NCBI GenBank assembly: GCA_037951165.1
Contig: JBBDHG010000028.1
Location: 4,532,501-4,596,500 of the forward strand
Length of the DNA: 64,000 nucleotides
Reading direction: 5' to 3'
Source: Lophius americanus
Lineage: Eukaryota > Chordata > Actinopteri > Lophiiformes > Lophiidae
Part shown: one piece after another, positions 23,700 to 36,400 of the stretch
How the letters are laid out: the number at the start of each line of letters is the position of its first letter
How positions within the stretch are numbered: position 1 is the stretch's first letter
Position numbers and translations under genes: made by a program
The notes under the pieces: generated by a model
What the model saw: only the letters and a program-made list of their open reading frames with translations
The model's database searches: none
What the model was told of the DNA's origin: nothing

Positions 23700-26560
23700 G
23701 AGTGATTGAGAGTCAGCCTTTGGAGTTGTTGATTTGCTGCTGAATGACAAATGGACGGCCGAGTCTTAGTCCTGAGAGAGGACAATCAGGGGCAGAGTGG
23801 CTGTTCATATGTAACGTCACTCCCAAACAAAGGGCTCCTTGTCACTTGAACTACAGTATATTTCTGTGGATAATGCCACAGCATTGTGCACGTGACGACA
23901 CAAGCACACACAAGCGGGCTCACTCCGCCTCAGGCAGGCAGAAGCCATAAATCAAACAAATAGCATCACAGCCTGGTGAAGGAAGCATTCCAACAGATAA
24001 AATGCTCTCCCACACAACAAAGCCACACTCACTGCGTAATTAATTGCAACAAATTACCTCTTCCTTTCCCTGTCGGCCCCCACCTCGCCTCTTTTACGGC
24101 ACTGTCAAGCGCGCTGCACTCTCCGCCTGCGCGTGCATTCATGGTGTGTATGCGCATGCAGGGCACTCTTCAGCTCACATCATGGTACCCACCCACACAC
24201 ACAAACACGCACACACTCGGCCTGCACCATTGGTAAGTGCTTCAATGTGGCTTATTGCAGTGTGCGGTCCCCTTAGCCGTGGAAATATTCGCTTGACGGA
24301 TGTGCTTTGTCGCCGGCGCTCCCCGGCGGAGGGCGGCTGTCAGGGAGGAGATGATAACATTAACAGGAAGGCAAAGCGATGACAAATGCCTGTTATCAGC
24401 GAACGAGGCCGGTGACAAATCGAATGGCAGAGCCCAGGCAGCCCCGGCGCGGCGTAATAAAAAAGAAGATGGATGGCAAACCCAGGCAGGGCCCGCGTTA
24501 ATGCGATTTCCACTGCTCTCCCTGACTCCCAATTAAGGCTGGGGGGTGGGGGTGGGGTTGGGGGTGGAGATGCGGAGTGCAGGAAAGATAAGGACTGTGT
24601 GCCTTGTGGATGAGAGTGCCAGCAGAGGATAGCAAAGGATGGTGCAGGGAAGGCAGAGTGAGGTGAGCGGTAAAGAGAGCTCCAGCGTCCTTTATTCACA
24701 TCCCATTCATGGCCGTGTCTCAGGGGTAATGGTTGTTGTGTGTCTCTGAAGACAGGTGGAACACCACCGGAGCCTTTCAAAGGGAGATAGTAATGAATAA
24801 AAGCCACACAGCCCTCCCTCTACCTGTATATAGATGTCAAATCTTATGGTGGTCCTCAATCAGCAGGATCAGCAAATTGCCCATGCTGCAGTGATTTTCT
24901 ATTGGCTCGGGTTTCAAGGGCTGTACCCTAAATCAGCTCTTATAAAACATGGCTGACAGACATCCTATAGCTTTTAGGCAGAGCGAGCTATAGAGATGAG
25001 CTACGGCCCTGTCCAGGGTGACTCCAACTCCTCCTGTCCAAAGACCCAGATGTTATCTTTTTGCTAAAAGGACTAGCCCGGGATATTGAGAGAGTGCCTG
25101 AGGATGAGAGGGGCATCTGTGCCTGAATACCCAAGGGCTGCTGTTTTGTCACCCTGACAGTATTTTATAAAAGGCCGAGGAAGCTCTGAAGGCTGCAGAA
25201 GTGTGCGACTATATATCTCCCACTATTACGTCCAGGCTAGGATGAGAGGGTTGAAATGACAATGAAAGATCGCCCTAGCTCAAAGGGATAAAAAGAACAG
25301 GGTCTAAAGAGGGACAACCAGGTCCCTTCTGGAGCCTACAGGGCCTGTGCTCCAAATCGGAGACAGATGCACTGCAGTCCCGCACGCTAACCCTGTGCTA
25401 TACCACAAGCACACAGAGGTGAAGAGGAGAAGATATGTGGTTATAGAAAGGGTGAAGTCCTTAGAGAGAGCAGCTTCTATGTGCCTCCGCTGATATTAGT
25501 CTGGAAGAACAAGGAGAAAGTGGAGCCCTGCAGGGGGAAGGATGCTAGAGGAAGGGGCAAACTCGGCAAAGACCCCTGCATCATTAAGTTGTCAAGTGGA
25601 CGGGAGGCCTCGAAATATGACTTGGAGTTATTGCTGGGGCTGGGGCTGATGGTATAAGAATTACAGTACATGGATCATAGCCGGATCGATAGGTAGACAA
25701 AGTCATTATGGAGGGGCTAGAGTTCAATGCCTCCCTGAGGCTAGTTGCAGTGGGACTGAGGGCTTTTATTTATCACTGTGGCAATGTGTAACACACACAA
25801 CACACAGATGGGTAACTGTGTAGTAATATTTTTGCTTGTTGCTCTTATTTCCAAAGCTATCTGTTCCAGTTGTATTGATCGCTCAAGACATCTCTGCGTG
25901 TAGAAATGGACCTCTGCATGTGCCTCTCAAATGGGTATTTATTTGCCCACACATTTGCACCCTGTGATGGATGTCTGCATGGGTGTGTTTACAAGTAAGC
26001 TAAATGTCTTTGCGCAAGCACATCACTCAGCAATGAACATTTGTCCTTCTTTACTTTCTGCGTCTCTGCAGCAGGGAGAAGCAGAGGGATTGGGAGCATT
26101 GGCAGGGCAGCATCGATCCTCTCCGTGCCAGGAGAAATTAGGCATGAAATTAAAGCTCCCATCAAAGGCCAGGGCTAGCACTGTCACCTGATCCGGCACT
26201 ATTTATACTCCCTGGAGATGATGATGATGATGTCTCCATCACAGTGATGATAACAGGACAGAAAGAAAAGAGACAGAGGTGGAGAGAGAGTCTCTCCCCT
26301 CCATCCACGGTGCCACTGACCTGCCATTATTTATACTGCCAGGGCCCAAGTGCAAGGTTAGCGCCAGCCTGAGCCCCCATAAATCACGGCTCTGCTGGAT
26401 GGAGAGAGGCCGGGGGTCGACGCCTCTTGCAGCCAAGCTCTGCTGATGAGAGAGTATTTATAGATCAGGAAGGAGGGAGGGGGGGAAGGAGCGGAGGGGA
26501 AGGAAGGGACAACACGTGCGTGTCTGATAAATAGCTTAATGTGCAATAAACACATGAATG
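23700..26560. promoter_or_regulatory. Gene-free, repeat-poor candidate regulatory region
   Basis: Unlike its AT-rich, repeat-laden neighbours, this stretch is GC-richer and shows no recognised repeat or coding exon. Blocks such as TGACAAATGCCTGTTATCAG, GCGGCGTAATAAAAAAGAAG and GTAATTAATTGCAACAAATT look like conserved developmental enhancers by texture. Three near-MEF2 boxes lie at 26199-26208, 26327-26336 and 26454-26463. Conservation was not tested. Confidence 0.35.
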
Positions 26561-26734
26561 CATCTAAATGTAATAAAATCCATTTTAGTGACATTTGACA
26601 CTTTATCTGTTCTGCACGCATTTTAAGTCATTGTTGTGCTGAAACTCAGGAGTAAGGATAGGGGTGCGTCATTTGCACAGTCAGAGGTTCTGTAAACTTC
26701 TGTGCTGTTGTGACTAAGTTTTAAATTGCAACTA

Positions 26735-27282
26735 TATATGTATACTCAAGTGCTGTACTTAAGTGTTAATTAATAGTCCTAGGACTATTAATAGGACTTT
26801 TATGGAGTATTTTCTTTTACGCAGTTTTATACTCACGCTCAAAATCTGCACTCCATTTGTCAGACAGGATAAATGACTTCTCCAGATTTTTCATACTCTA
26901 CTGTTCAGTGAAAGCCGTGTTTCTCCAAATGTGGTGCAATGAATTAGAATTTTTTGTGCTTTAAGTGTTGAGGAGATTCTACCAAAACTAAAGGAAATTT
27001 TGAGTAGATGGAAAATACAATCGGACAAAGAAGAAAACAGAGCTATTGTAGCAACATGTGATTCTTAGTCAAGCGTATTAATGCATCCCTAATATTAATC
27101 TAAAAAACAACATGTTCAACAATGACAGCGACTGCTTTGCGGCACAAATATTTTTAAATTCAGTTAGTTCATATTTAGGATTTTTTATTATCACTGTATT
27201 TTCACTTAAATAGTAGTATAGTAGTAATAGGTATCGAATATGTATAGGGAAGGATCTTAGAATATCTTCCATCAGTGGTTAA
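26735..27282. mobile_element. 'Tacttaagta' MITE, copy 3
   Basis: Contains TACTCAAGTGCTGTACTTAA near its left and CTTCCATCAGTGG at its right end. It overlaps the likely mycbpap 3' UTR and supplies its candidate poly(A) signal. Confidence 0.5.
27184..27189 (-). terminator. Candidate poly(A) signal of mycbpap
   Basis: AATAAA on the minus strand about 180 bp past the stop. It lies inside a dispersed MITE copy, so the gene may have adopted a repeat-borne signal; other signals cannot be excluded. Confidence 0.35.
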
Positions 27283-27364
27283 GACATTTTCTGGAGTTGA
27301 TGGTTAAAGAATGAAAGAACAGAAAGAAAGTCACCAAAAATAAAGTAAACATAGATATCTCCAT

Positions 27365-27493
27365 TTAATAGAATTTAAATTCAACGAGCTCCTGCCCTTC
27401 ATGTGTCAATGGTGGATGTATGTCGTCTCCTGTCTTCAGCTCGTCCATCACATCACACAGGTTGTTCACCAGGTCCTCCATCAAAGCGTATAC
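27365..27493 (-). CDS. mycbpap: mycbpap terminal exon 17
   Basis: Acceptor GTCTGGCAG. Encodes VYALMEDLVNNLCDVMDELK and a short tail ending EFKFY, then TAA. Confidence 0.8.
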   Translation of the reverse strand, partial: VYALMEDLVNNLCDVMDELKTGDDIHPPLTHEGQELVEFKFY

Positions 27494-30400
27494 CTGCCAG
27501 ACGGATAAATATACACTGATCTATAACTACGTCCTTACGACTATGAAAGACCTTAAAAGTGCAAGTGACTTAGTGAGAGGGTCTTTTGAGAGGGTTGGAT
27601 TTAAAAAATAATAATAAATAATAAAAAGAAATAGAGAATGGTCAAAATAAAGCAGCAAAAGCAAGGGCATTTCGATTAGTCAAGCCTCAACAATTCCCAT
27701 AATGCAAATGCATATTGCGACTCATTGTACATTATTTTAAAACTCATTTAATAGATTTAGCAGTAACTTTTTAGAACTAAAGAATACTGAGTGAAAAAAT
27801 AAATTGTAAATAAGACTTGCTTTTTTGTGTAGCAGTTTTGTGTAAATGTCCAACAGTTTTTGCTCCATATCATCAATTTGGGTGTCAGTCTGCGTGTTTG
27901 GTTTCTGATCTTCGTCTTTTTTCTTTCCAGTTTTCCTCCTCTTTCTGCTTTCCTGTTCAGACGATGGACGGATTCAAAACAGACAGTTATTTAGTTAGAT
28001 ATTAGTATGCAGTAGTGTTTCCAATCAATAAAGTGGAGTTTGCACCGAGAATGTAAGAAGGTCAAAGTGGTGTTGAGTGAGTGTGTGAGGGGTATTGGAT
28101 AAACTCATGGCCCATGGGTGTTGAAGTCAGTCACATTTTATTTAACATATTCTCTCCTACATTTACACAGCAGACAATGGAGCACACAGATCTCTTCTTT
28201 GTAGAAATCATCCAATAACATCATCATCACTGAACTTCACGATGGGAAGACTTAGGGGTCTGGAGGTCCCTAATCCAGTGAACAGGACCAGGGTTGGGTG
28301 CGTTACATTCCACATACCTAGCGGTCAGCAATCACCATAGTGCAGGCTGGGCTACTGACCAACTTCACATGACAATTCTTAATGGTTTCCTCCCATAGCT
28401 GTCTTTCCAGATCACCATGGTTTGCCCCTGTGATAAGGTGACCCTTTTCCAGATAGTTCACCAAATGCATTCCCCATGCACTCCAGAGAATAAAGGCCCT
28501 CACCATGCCTACAGAACTCACCAACTCCCCTGATTACTCGTCAGTTTTAGAATTGGTTTTAAGATCTTGCGGGTTCCTTTTTAAGCACTATGTCGTGAGA
28601 CTTAACTCCCACCTACAGAGCCCTTTGAGCCTGGGCGGAGTCCCAGATCTTTCCTGGGTCCCACCTCAGGACTAAAGGTGACCGGTCCTCTCCGTCAGGT
28701 TCCCTCAGCTGTGGAACTTTCCTGCCTGATTAGCTGAGGATTACAGAATCAGTAACATCTTTTAAATTGCTTCCTGAAACCCGTCTTTTCAAGAGCCGTT
28801 CAGTAATCTAAATACACTGTATCACTGACAGATGGTCTCACTTGGATTTAACGTGATTTATTATTATATAATCTTGTTGTTGATGTATTTTAATTCCTTG
28901 TTTTTATCATGCAAAGCACTTTGTAACATTGTTTTGAAAAGTGCTATACAAAGAAATTTACTATTATTATTATTATTATTTATTAGTTGTTTGCTTTCTT
29001 CAGAACTGGAGACTCACTGGTTTCAAGAGGTGGATCCAATTATCACCCGTGGTTAAATGTTTTTAGAGAATTATTTTGGGAATTCACTTTCAAGTACTGT
29101 GCTGAATCTGCTTCTTATTAGGACCAGTCAGTTAAAGGACCTGGCGAGGTGAGACCTTGGAGTTTGTGGTGGATAAATGCATGGAGACATTCCTGGGAGA
29201 TACCCAGATTTGCTTCTATGAACGCTGTGTTATTCATTGATCTGTAACGATCAAGCAATGGATCTTAATGGTCTCCTTTGAGGTGGAAGTGACCGTTTTT
29301 CCAGGATCTCGTTTCCTTCATTAACTTCAGCAGACAACTTCATCACTGTGCTGTATGAAGGGGCACCATCCCCTAGTGTCCCCATGTCCTATTAACCTTT
29401 TTAGGACCTTGAGACTGAGGTAGTGGATAACTGAAAAGTTAATATTGTCTATTTCCAGTTGAATAAAGCAAACATACTGTAATTATTTAAACTAAATTTG
29501 TAAACTTGAAGATTTCTGTATTATCAATCCAACCGTTGGACCGCACGTTTGTGGAAGACAACTGCATTGCTGCATAATACAATGTGCAGCAAAAACCAAA
29601 AAATGTCAATCTGTATTTATGCTTCTGCTATTATTCAGAATGGGGCAGGTAAGATAAGATTGATCTTCTTCCTGCTCTTTTTTCGGTCATTGTATGGTTC
29701 TTTTTGTGTACTATCTGTTTTGGTGATATCGGTACTGGACAAAATTCACAGAATTAAATTAAATTTAAATTAATTAATTAGAAAATTATATATTAAACTC
29801 TAAAGCTTAAATAAAATAAAGTGCGATAATTCACCTCATACAAAAGCATTTAATGTTTAATATTTGCTGTCTGTTCTTCAGGTTCTTTGAGCCATTAGAG
29901 TTTATATGACATGGATGAAGTAGAAAAGTGTGCTGAGACCTGAAAAGCCTATAATTCATATTTGTTTTGATATCCAGCATCTGTGCTTGATGGATGAATC
30001 AGCGTCGTTATCCAAGTCTTATAGAGGAACAACTCATACAAAAGAGTGCTAAAGGTCTTGGAACTAAATATTCGGCCTTCCAGACGTGTTTTTCAGGGAC
30101 GTCTCTTCTTAGCCCACCAAGCCACAGTTTGCATGTGCTGAAAACAGAACGGATTTGTAGTAAAAGAGTCCAAGTTCTAGAAAAAGATCTGCCTGGAGTT
30201 CAGCCCAGTCTCCTGCTGTGAATGAGGGGCAATATGAAAACAGAGACCCTGATTGACGCTGATTGAAGAACTAAACTGGAATACTCCTGGAAAAGATTTT
30301 CACTTTCAAAACTTCAGCAGTTAGTGTCCTCTATTCCAAAGGAGGAGTGTTGTTGGCAGCAAAGGTGAGATTACACATTTGGCACTATGACCACATTCTA

Positions 30401-33400
30401 CGTTTTTTAAATTGTTGCAGTCATCAAATTCAACGTCCAATGGAACATTCCACTTACTATCATTTTTACATTAGGGACTGTACTTCATGCTCATCCCTGA
30501 TGTTGGACTTTGTGTAAATATGAATGTATTTGACTATAAGGTGTATATAGCTGTGTGTGTATGTTTATGTAAGGCTGAGAGAAAGTGTGTATTACAGATG
30601 GCTTCATCTGGTCCAGATAAAACTGATACAAAATCGGAGAACGTTCCACATGTTCAGGCAGTGCCATTTTACGTTAAATTGTAAGGCTATGCTTTATAAC
30701 TCTACTCTACTTCTATATTTTTCATTCAGCTTTTAATGACTTACAAGACAGCTGTAACATGATATATTTAAGTCTAAATCTTAAAAACACATTGTCGTAT
30801 CATTTGCTGTTCCTCCCCAGTATAGCCAGCCTCCAACAAATCCAGCAAATTCTCTGAGTCTCTCTCAAATACTCTGTAGCTTCTTATCTCCAGCGCCTTC
30901 CACTTAAGCGTCTCTGTTCAGCCCACTGAGCCCCCAGCTCCACCTCTAAAGGAATATCAAAGGAATCGAAGGAATCAAGCATCAATAATAGACAAAGTTT
31001 TAAGAGAGTGCCGCTCGTCGTAGTGACGTCAATACTCCAAACAGACAAAACTTTGGATAGTGGTTATTCGCTTCCTAGTAGAAAAACTGATTTGGGAATG
31101 GCTGTTCAACACTACATATTAGCAGTCTAAAATATCATGTACACACAGACAAACACACGTACACACACACACATGGAGGGGTGCTTAGGCAGTATTAATG
31201 GGGGCAAGGTGCTGCTCTTATGAGTTAAATCACGATGCAGTTAAATACATAATAAACCCTCTGGTGTTATGGAGAATAAAAGCAACCCAATACACATATA
31301 CAAATGATCTGGTAACATGTTATGTCTTACAAAAAACATGATATTTCTTTCATGCTCTTACTTAAGACACTAGAATTTGATGTAACTAAGTTGCAAAACC
31401 CTTTATTTACATGCCATTTCTGCATTGATTAGGACGAATCAACTAAACAAACACATTTACATTACTTCCCCTCACCTCTTCCTTTGACTTGGATTTTCCT
31501 TTATTTGCGGCTGCTCCCTTCTTCTCATCATCCTCAGCCATACCTGCGATTAATAACATAGTGGTAACCAGGATGAATCTAGGGTCGTCAAGCGTCTAAA
31601 GGAAAATAAAGTCACAGTCTCACCAGACGTAGATGTTGGAGATATCTTCCTGTCGTCGCTCCACGTGTCCCTCTCTGGAATGCCTAGCACTTTTTTGAGC
31701 TGCATGGCCTCAACCACCATATCATCCAACAGTTTCCTCCACAGCAGCTGCCTGCAGAGGGAGCCATATACCACTGTAACCTGGAGGTCTGTCACACGGT
31801 CTGTGTGTGGTTATGCAGTATGTGCGTGACAGATGCGTGACGCTGTAAGGGAGATGCTACGTGATTCATGCGTGTCGATGCGTCCTCACCCTGTAACTAT
31901 TACCGTTAGATGAGCTTTCTGAACAGTCATATCAGAAGGTTCACAAAGCTGCAGGAACATAGAGTTTATCTGGGCCAGGTGTTTTTCCTGATCAGACTCG
32001 TCAGGCAGAGAGAGCACGACCTGGAGCAGGTTAAGAGAACAGGCAATTATGTGATGTGACGTCATGAGGAGTCATCATGCTGTAATGCACATTGAGCATT
32101 CATAGATATCCCTGAGTCTAGAACTTTTTTAATGGATCAACTTACAGACCTCCTGTATAAGTAACTGATATTATGTTCCGATATACTATAGGATGTGTTT
32201 ACCTGTCTGAGTGTATTGAATGAAAAATCCCAGGAACCTCCAGGAGACATCTCTTGCCACAGTCTCTTTAGGTCCTCCACTGGCTGATGACGGTACTGCA
32301 GCTAAATGGAGCAGTATTGAGTACAGGTTACCACCAGACTGCTATGCGATAAAGAGTATGTGTACCATGAACAGAAATTATTTTCACACTATAAGATCAT
32401 TTGCAATCGTTATCCCCCTTAATCACTGGGATGCATTTCATTCTTTTTATTCACTGCTGACGTGAAGAGGAAAGATATGTGTGCCAGATGTGACCATGTG
32501 AAACGATAAGAGAGTTGCATCACCAAAGTCACATTTATCCGAATAAGATGCACGATTATATAAAATATATATATAATATATGTCACTCTTAATATTTACT
32601 TGAACATTCCACATTTTTCTGATCTGGATCAGGATATACCTTGGGGTTTTCCTTTAAAAACACTTGCTCTTCAGTGATGTAAAAATCTGCAGGAGAGCTG
32701 GGTCTCTCTGGGGTCTGTATTCCCTGCAGCATCTCATACACAATCGACTGGCAGAGTTCCACCATCACTCTCTTTTCCAGCTTCCTCTGCTCCTGAACAC
32801 GGGAAAGAAACATGGGCAAACTCATACTTAGGGTTCAGTTTATGAAAACTTTGACAAGAACACACAGCTTGATTTCACACCACCTCTAAGAAAGGCCTCT
32901 TGTCCTGACACAGAGCAACTCCCCTCAGCATGACCTGCATGGAGGCCCCTTGCAGTAGCAGTGGGTGGGTATTTAGCTGCCACAGTTCAGTCCTGATGCC
33001 TGCCTCCCGGGACTTATATGAAAACTCTATCTGCAGGGTTTCACCTGGAAGGATCACACCTTGAATGCGGAGGGAAGCAAAAGTAAAAGAGGGGTCGAGT
33101 ATTGGTGAAAAAGGCACAGCGTTATGGTCTGACACAGGAACAAACACTGTATCATTGATGAATGATGGCAACAGATGTCTGATTATGTTTCTTGTACCAG
33201 AGGAGGAGAGGAAGCAGAAGCATGGCGTCTTTGGTTGCGATCGCAGGTTAGGAAAGCTGCACGGCAGAAGAAGTCGCTGCCAGCTGTAAAAGATGGCGGT
33301 GATGCCCTCGTTGTGCAGCTCCAGCTGGGATGAGACTTTTTCTCCGGTCATGGCCTCAAAGAATATTGTGGCATTGATTCCTACGTCTCCCTTATCATTT

Positions 33401-36400
33401 AGGGTTGAAAAGTGAGCCAGTGACATAAATAAGGCAGTACAAGTTTCATGCTCTCAAGGAAGTAGAATAAGCGACATCGGATTCAGACTGTGTGTAATGC
33501 AGGTCAGGTCAAAGGTCACCTGTAAAACCTTTGAACTGACATGCATAAACCAAGATGTAATAACCAATTACCTCTTAAAATTTAACTAATTCAATTGCGA
33601 CAATATTAAAGCAATGTTGATTACTTTCTGTTACTTTTGGATTACCTCAATATCAAATATGCAAATAAATACAAGAGATAATAATTAAGATAGCTACAAC
33701 AGAAGAACAAAACATTAAAGAATAAAATAAGGGAATACTTGTAGTATGAAAAGAATATGTCCTGTAGTTAGGATTTTTTTTTATTTTTACAAAAAACTAA
33801 TTTTCATTAAAAACTTCAACAAACCACCAGAGTAATTATTTTGCTCCATGGTGGTGGATAGAAAGGTTATTTTGTGTGTTTGCGTGAGTAGCTCCTGCAT
33901 AACTAAACAAAAAGTCAGTTTCCTGAGGTGTTAGCACTCGAAGTATGTTGTTCTTAATTGTTGGTTTTAAAAAAAGGAACCTGCTGTTAATATATATATA
34001 TATATATATTTTTTTTATAGTTATCTAATTTTTGTATCATAATCACATATCGCTGATTCATGTATTCTGTTGCAACCAAGGCCTGCATTAACCACAAATT
34101 CACTGTATTCAAACATTTGAATCAGCTTTCAGGTAATCTACTCAAAAAAATAAAGGGAACACATAATCATCACAGTGTAACTTCAAGTTAATCACACCTC
34201 CGGGATATCAACCTGTTCAGTCAGGAAGCAATAATGATTGTGAATCCATTTCACCTGCTGATGTGTAAATGGGACAGACAACAGGTGGAAAGGAGAGTCA
34301 ATTAGCCAGACAACCCCTATTAATTAAGGGTTTTGCAGGTGGAGGCCACAGACTATTTCCCTCTCCTCATCCTTTCTGGCTCTGACTCCTAACTAGTTTT
34401 GTGTTTTTCAAGTACCCTTACTGCTAGTGGTAGCATGAGGCGGTATCTGCTGCCCACAGAAGTTGCTCAGGTAGTGCAGCTCCTCCAGGATGGCACATCC
34501 ATATGCGCCGTGGCCAGAAGGTTAGCTGTCTCCCAGCACAGTATCAAGAGTGTGGAGTAGATACCAGGAGATAGGCCAGTACTCCAGGAAAGGTTGAGTG
34601 GGCCGTAGGAGGGCAAAAACCCAGTAGCAGGACCGCTATCTTCTCCTCCACGCAAGGAGAAACAGAAGGAGTACTGCCAGAGCCCTACAAAATGACCTCC
34701 AGCAGGCCACTGTTGTGCATGTTTCTGCCCAAACTGTCAGAACCAGACTCCATGAAGGTGGCATGAGGGCCCGACGTCACAGCCCGATTGGCATCACACG
34801 TCACATGTGCTCAATGTGAGCATCAAGTCTGTCACATTGAGCACATGTGACAGACTTGACGCTGTGGAGAACATTCTGCTGTCTGCAACATCCTCCAGTA
34901 GGACCGGTTTGGCGGTGGGTCAGTGATGATCTGGGGAGGCTTATCCATTGGGAGCCACACAGACCTCCAGGTGCTAGCCAGGGGTACCCTGACTGCTGTT
35001 AGGTACCGTGATGAGATCCTACGAGCCATTGTCAGACCGTATGCTGGTGCAGTGGGCCCTGGGTTCCTTCTGGTGCATGAAAATGCCGGCCTCATGTGAC
35101 TGGACTCTGTCAGCGGTTCCTGGATGATGAACGCATTGATGCTATTGACTGGCCTGTTCCCCAGACCAGAATCCAATCGGGCGCCTCTGGGACATCATGT
35201 ATCGTTGCGTCCACCGCCGCCATGTCGCACCAAAGATAGTCCAGGTGCTGACTGATACCCTGATCCAGGTCTGGGGGGAGATCCTCCAGGAAACCGTCCT
35301 TCGTCTCATCAGGACCATGCCCAGACGTTCCAGGGCGTGCATACAGGCACCTGGAGGCCATACACACTACTGAGGCTCACAATATGAGTTGTCTTGAGAA
35401 AATTCACAAAAGTTGGATCAGCCTGGGATCAAATTTTTTCACTTTGATTTTGAGAATGATTCTGAATCTGGTTCTGAGGGAGTTAATGGTTTCAGTTTCC
35501 ATTGATCGTTCTTACGTTATCATGTTCCCACCAAATAACACCATGTAATCAATAAAGATTTTCAATTGGAATATTTCACTCATCCAGATCTGGGATGTGT
35601 GATTTAAGTGCTCCCTTTACTTTTTTGAGTAGTGTAGTAAGCTCAAACAAATAGTCAAATGTAGGAAAAAAATAAACAATGTTGAATTGAGTTAAATTAC
35701 CGCAAACACCACCAACAACAACATCCTAAGTACTCCGCATCTCTGATTTTATTTTTAATACAACTTCTATTTTCAGGTTTTAATTAAGTCCGGTCATTTC
35801 TCTTTTTTCATACTGCTGACTGATGTTAAGATGTGTTCATTATATGTGTTAGTTAGTATTGTAGAAATTACAATTTATAAAGGGCATTTGTTTGCATTTA
35901 GGAAAATCAGTAAAGCATGATTGCGAAAGAGGCCAGGGTTTCTCTGACGTTGGTAAGACATTTTGAGAATCGCTTTAAATCATTAAATGGTCGGTAATTC
36001 AGAATCAAAAAATGTTTCAGTGCCATTATATACCTGGTTAGTGGGGGAGTTTCCAGTCCAGCAAGCAAGTTGGCCGCAGAACCTCAAGGCAGGAATGAGG
36101 AGCGCGTCTGTCTGAAGATCATCGTTCTGTGCTAATACATCACTGTGGGACATGTAGAGAGAGCGGCGTACCATCAAGGCCTTTAGTTAGACAATAAGGT
36201 GACACATTTGCTTTTTCTCAGCTCAGACTAAACCCTTAAAAAAACAGCCAACAAGCTAGAGACCAGATATCTTCAACTCTGTAAATGAGAAAGTCTGGCT
36301 GTGATCCCTTCAAACATATCCAGTCCTGAACTTGAAACCTTCATCAATTTGCCTTCAAAAGTACCAAAGAGTGCAAGGAACCAGCTTTGAGCAGGGGCGG

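Noticed and set aside
24242..24807. Several overlapping frames in the GC-rich island
   Set aside because: GC-rich DNA is poor in stops; both strands and several frames are open at once and none shows protein family motifs.
34467..35367. Minus-strand frames in the Tc1 element
   Set aside because: They are antisense to the transposase text on the plus strand.
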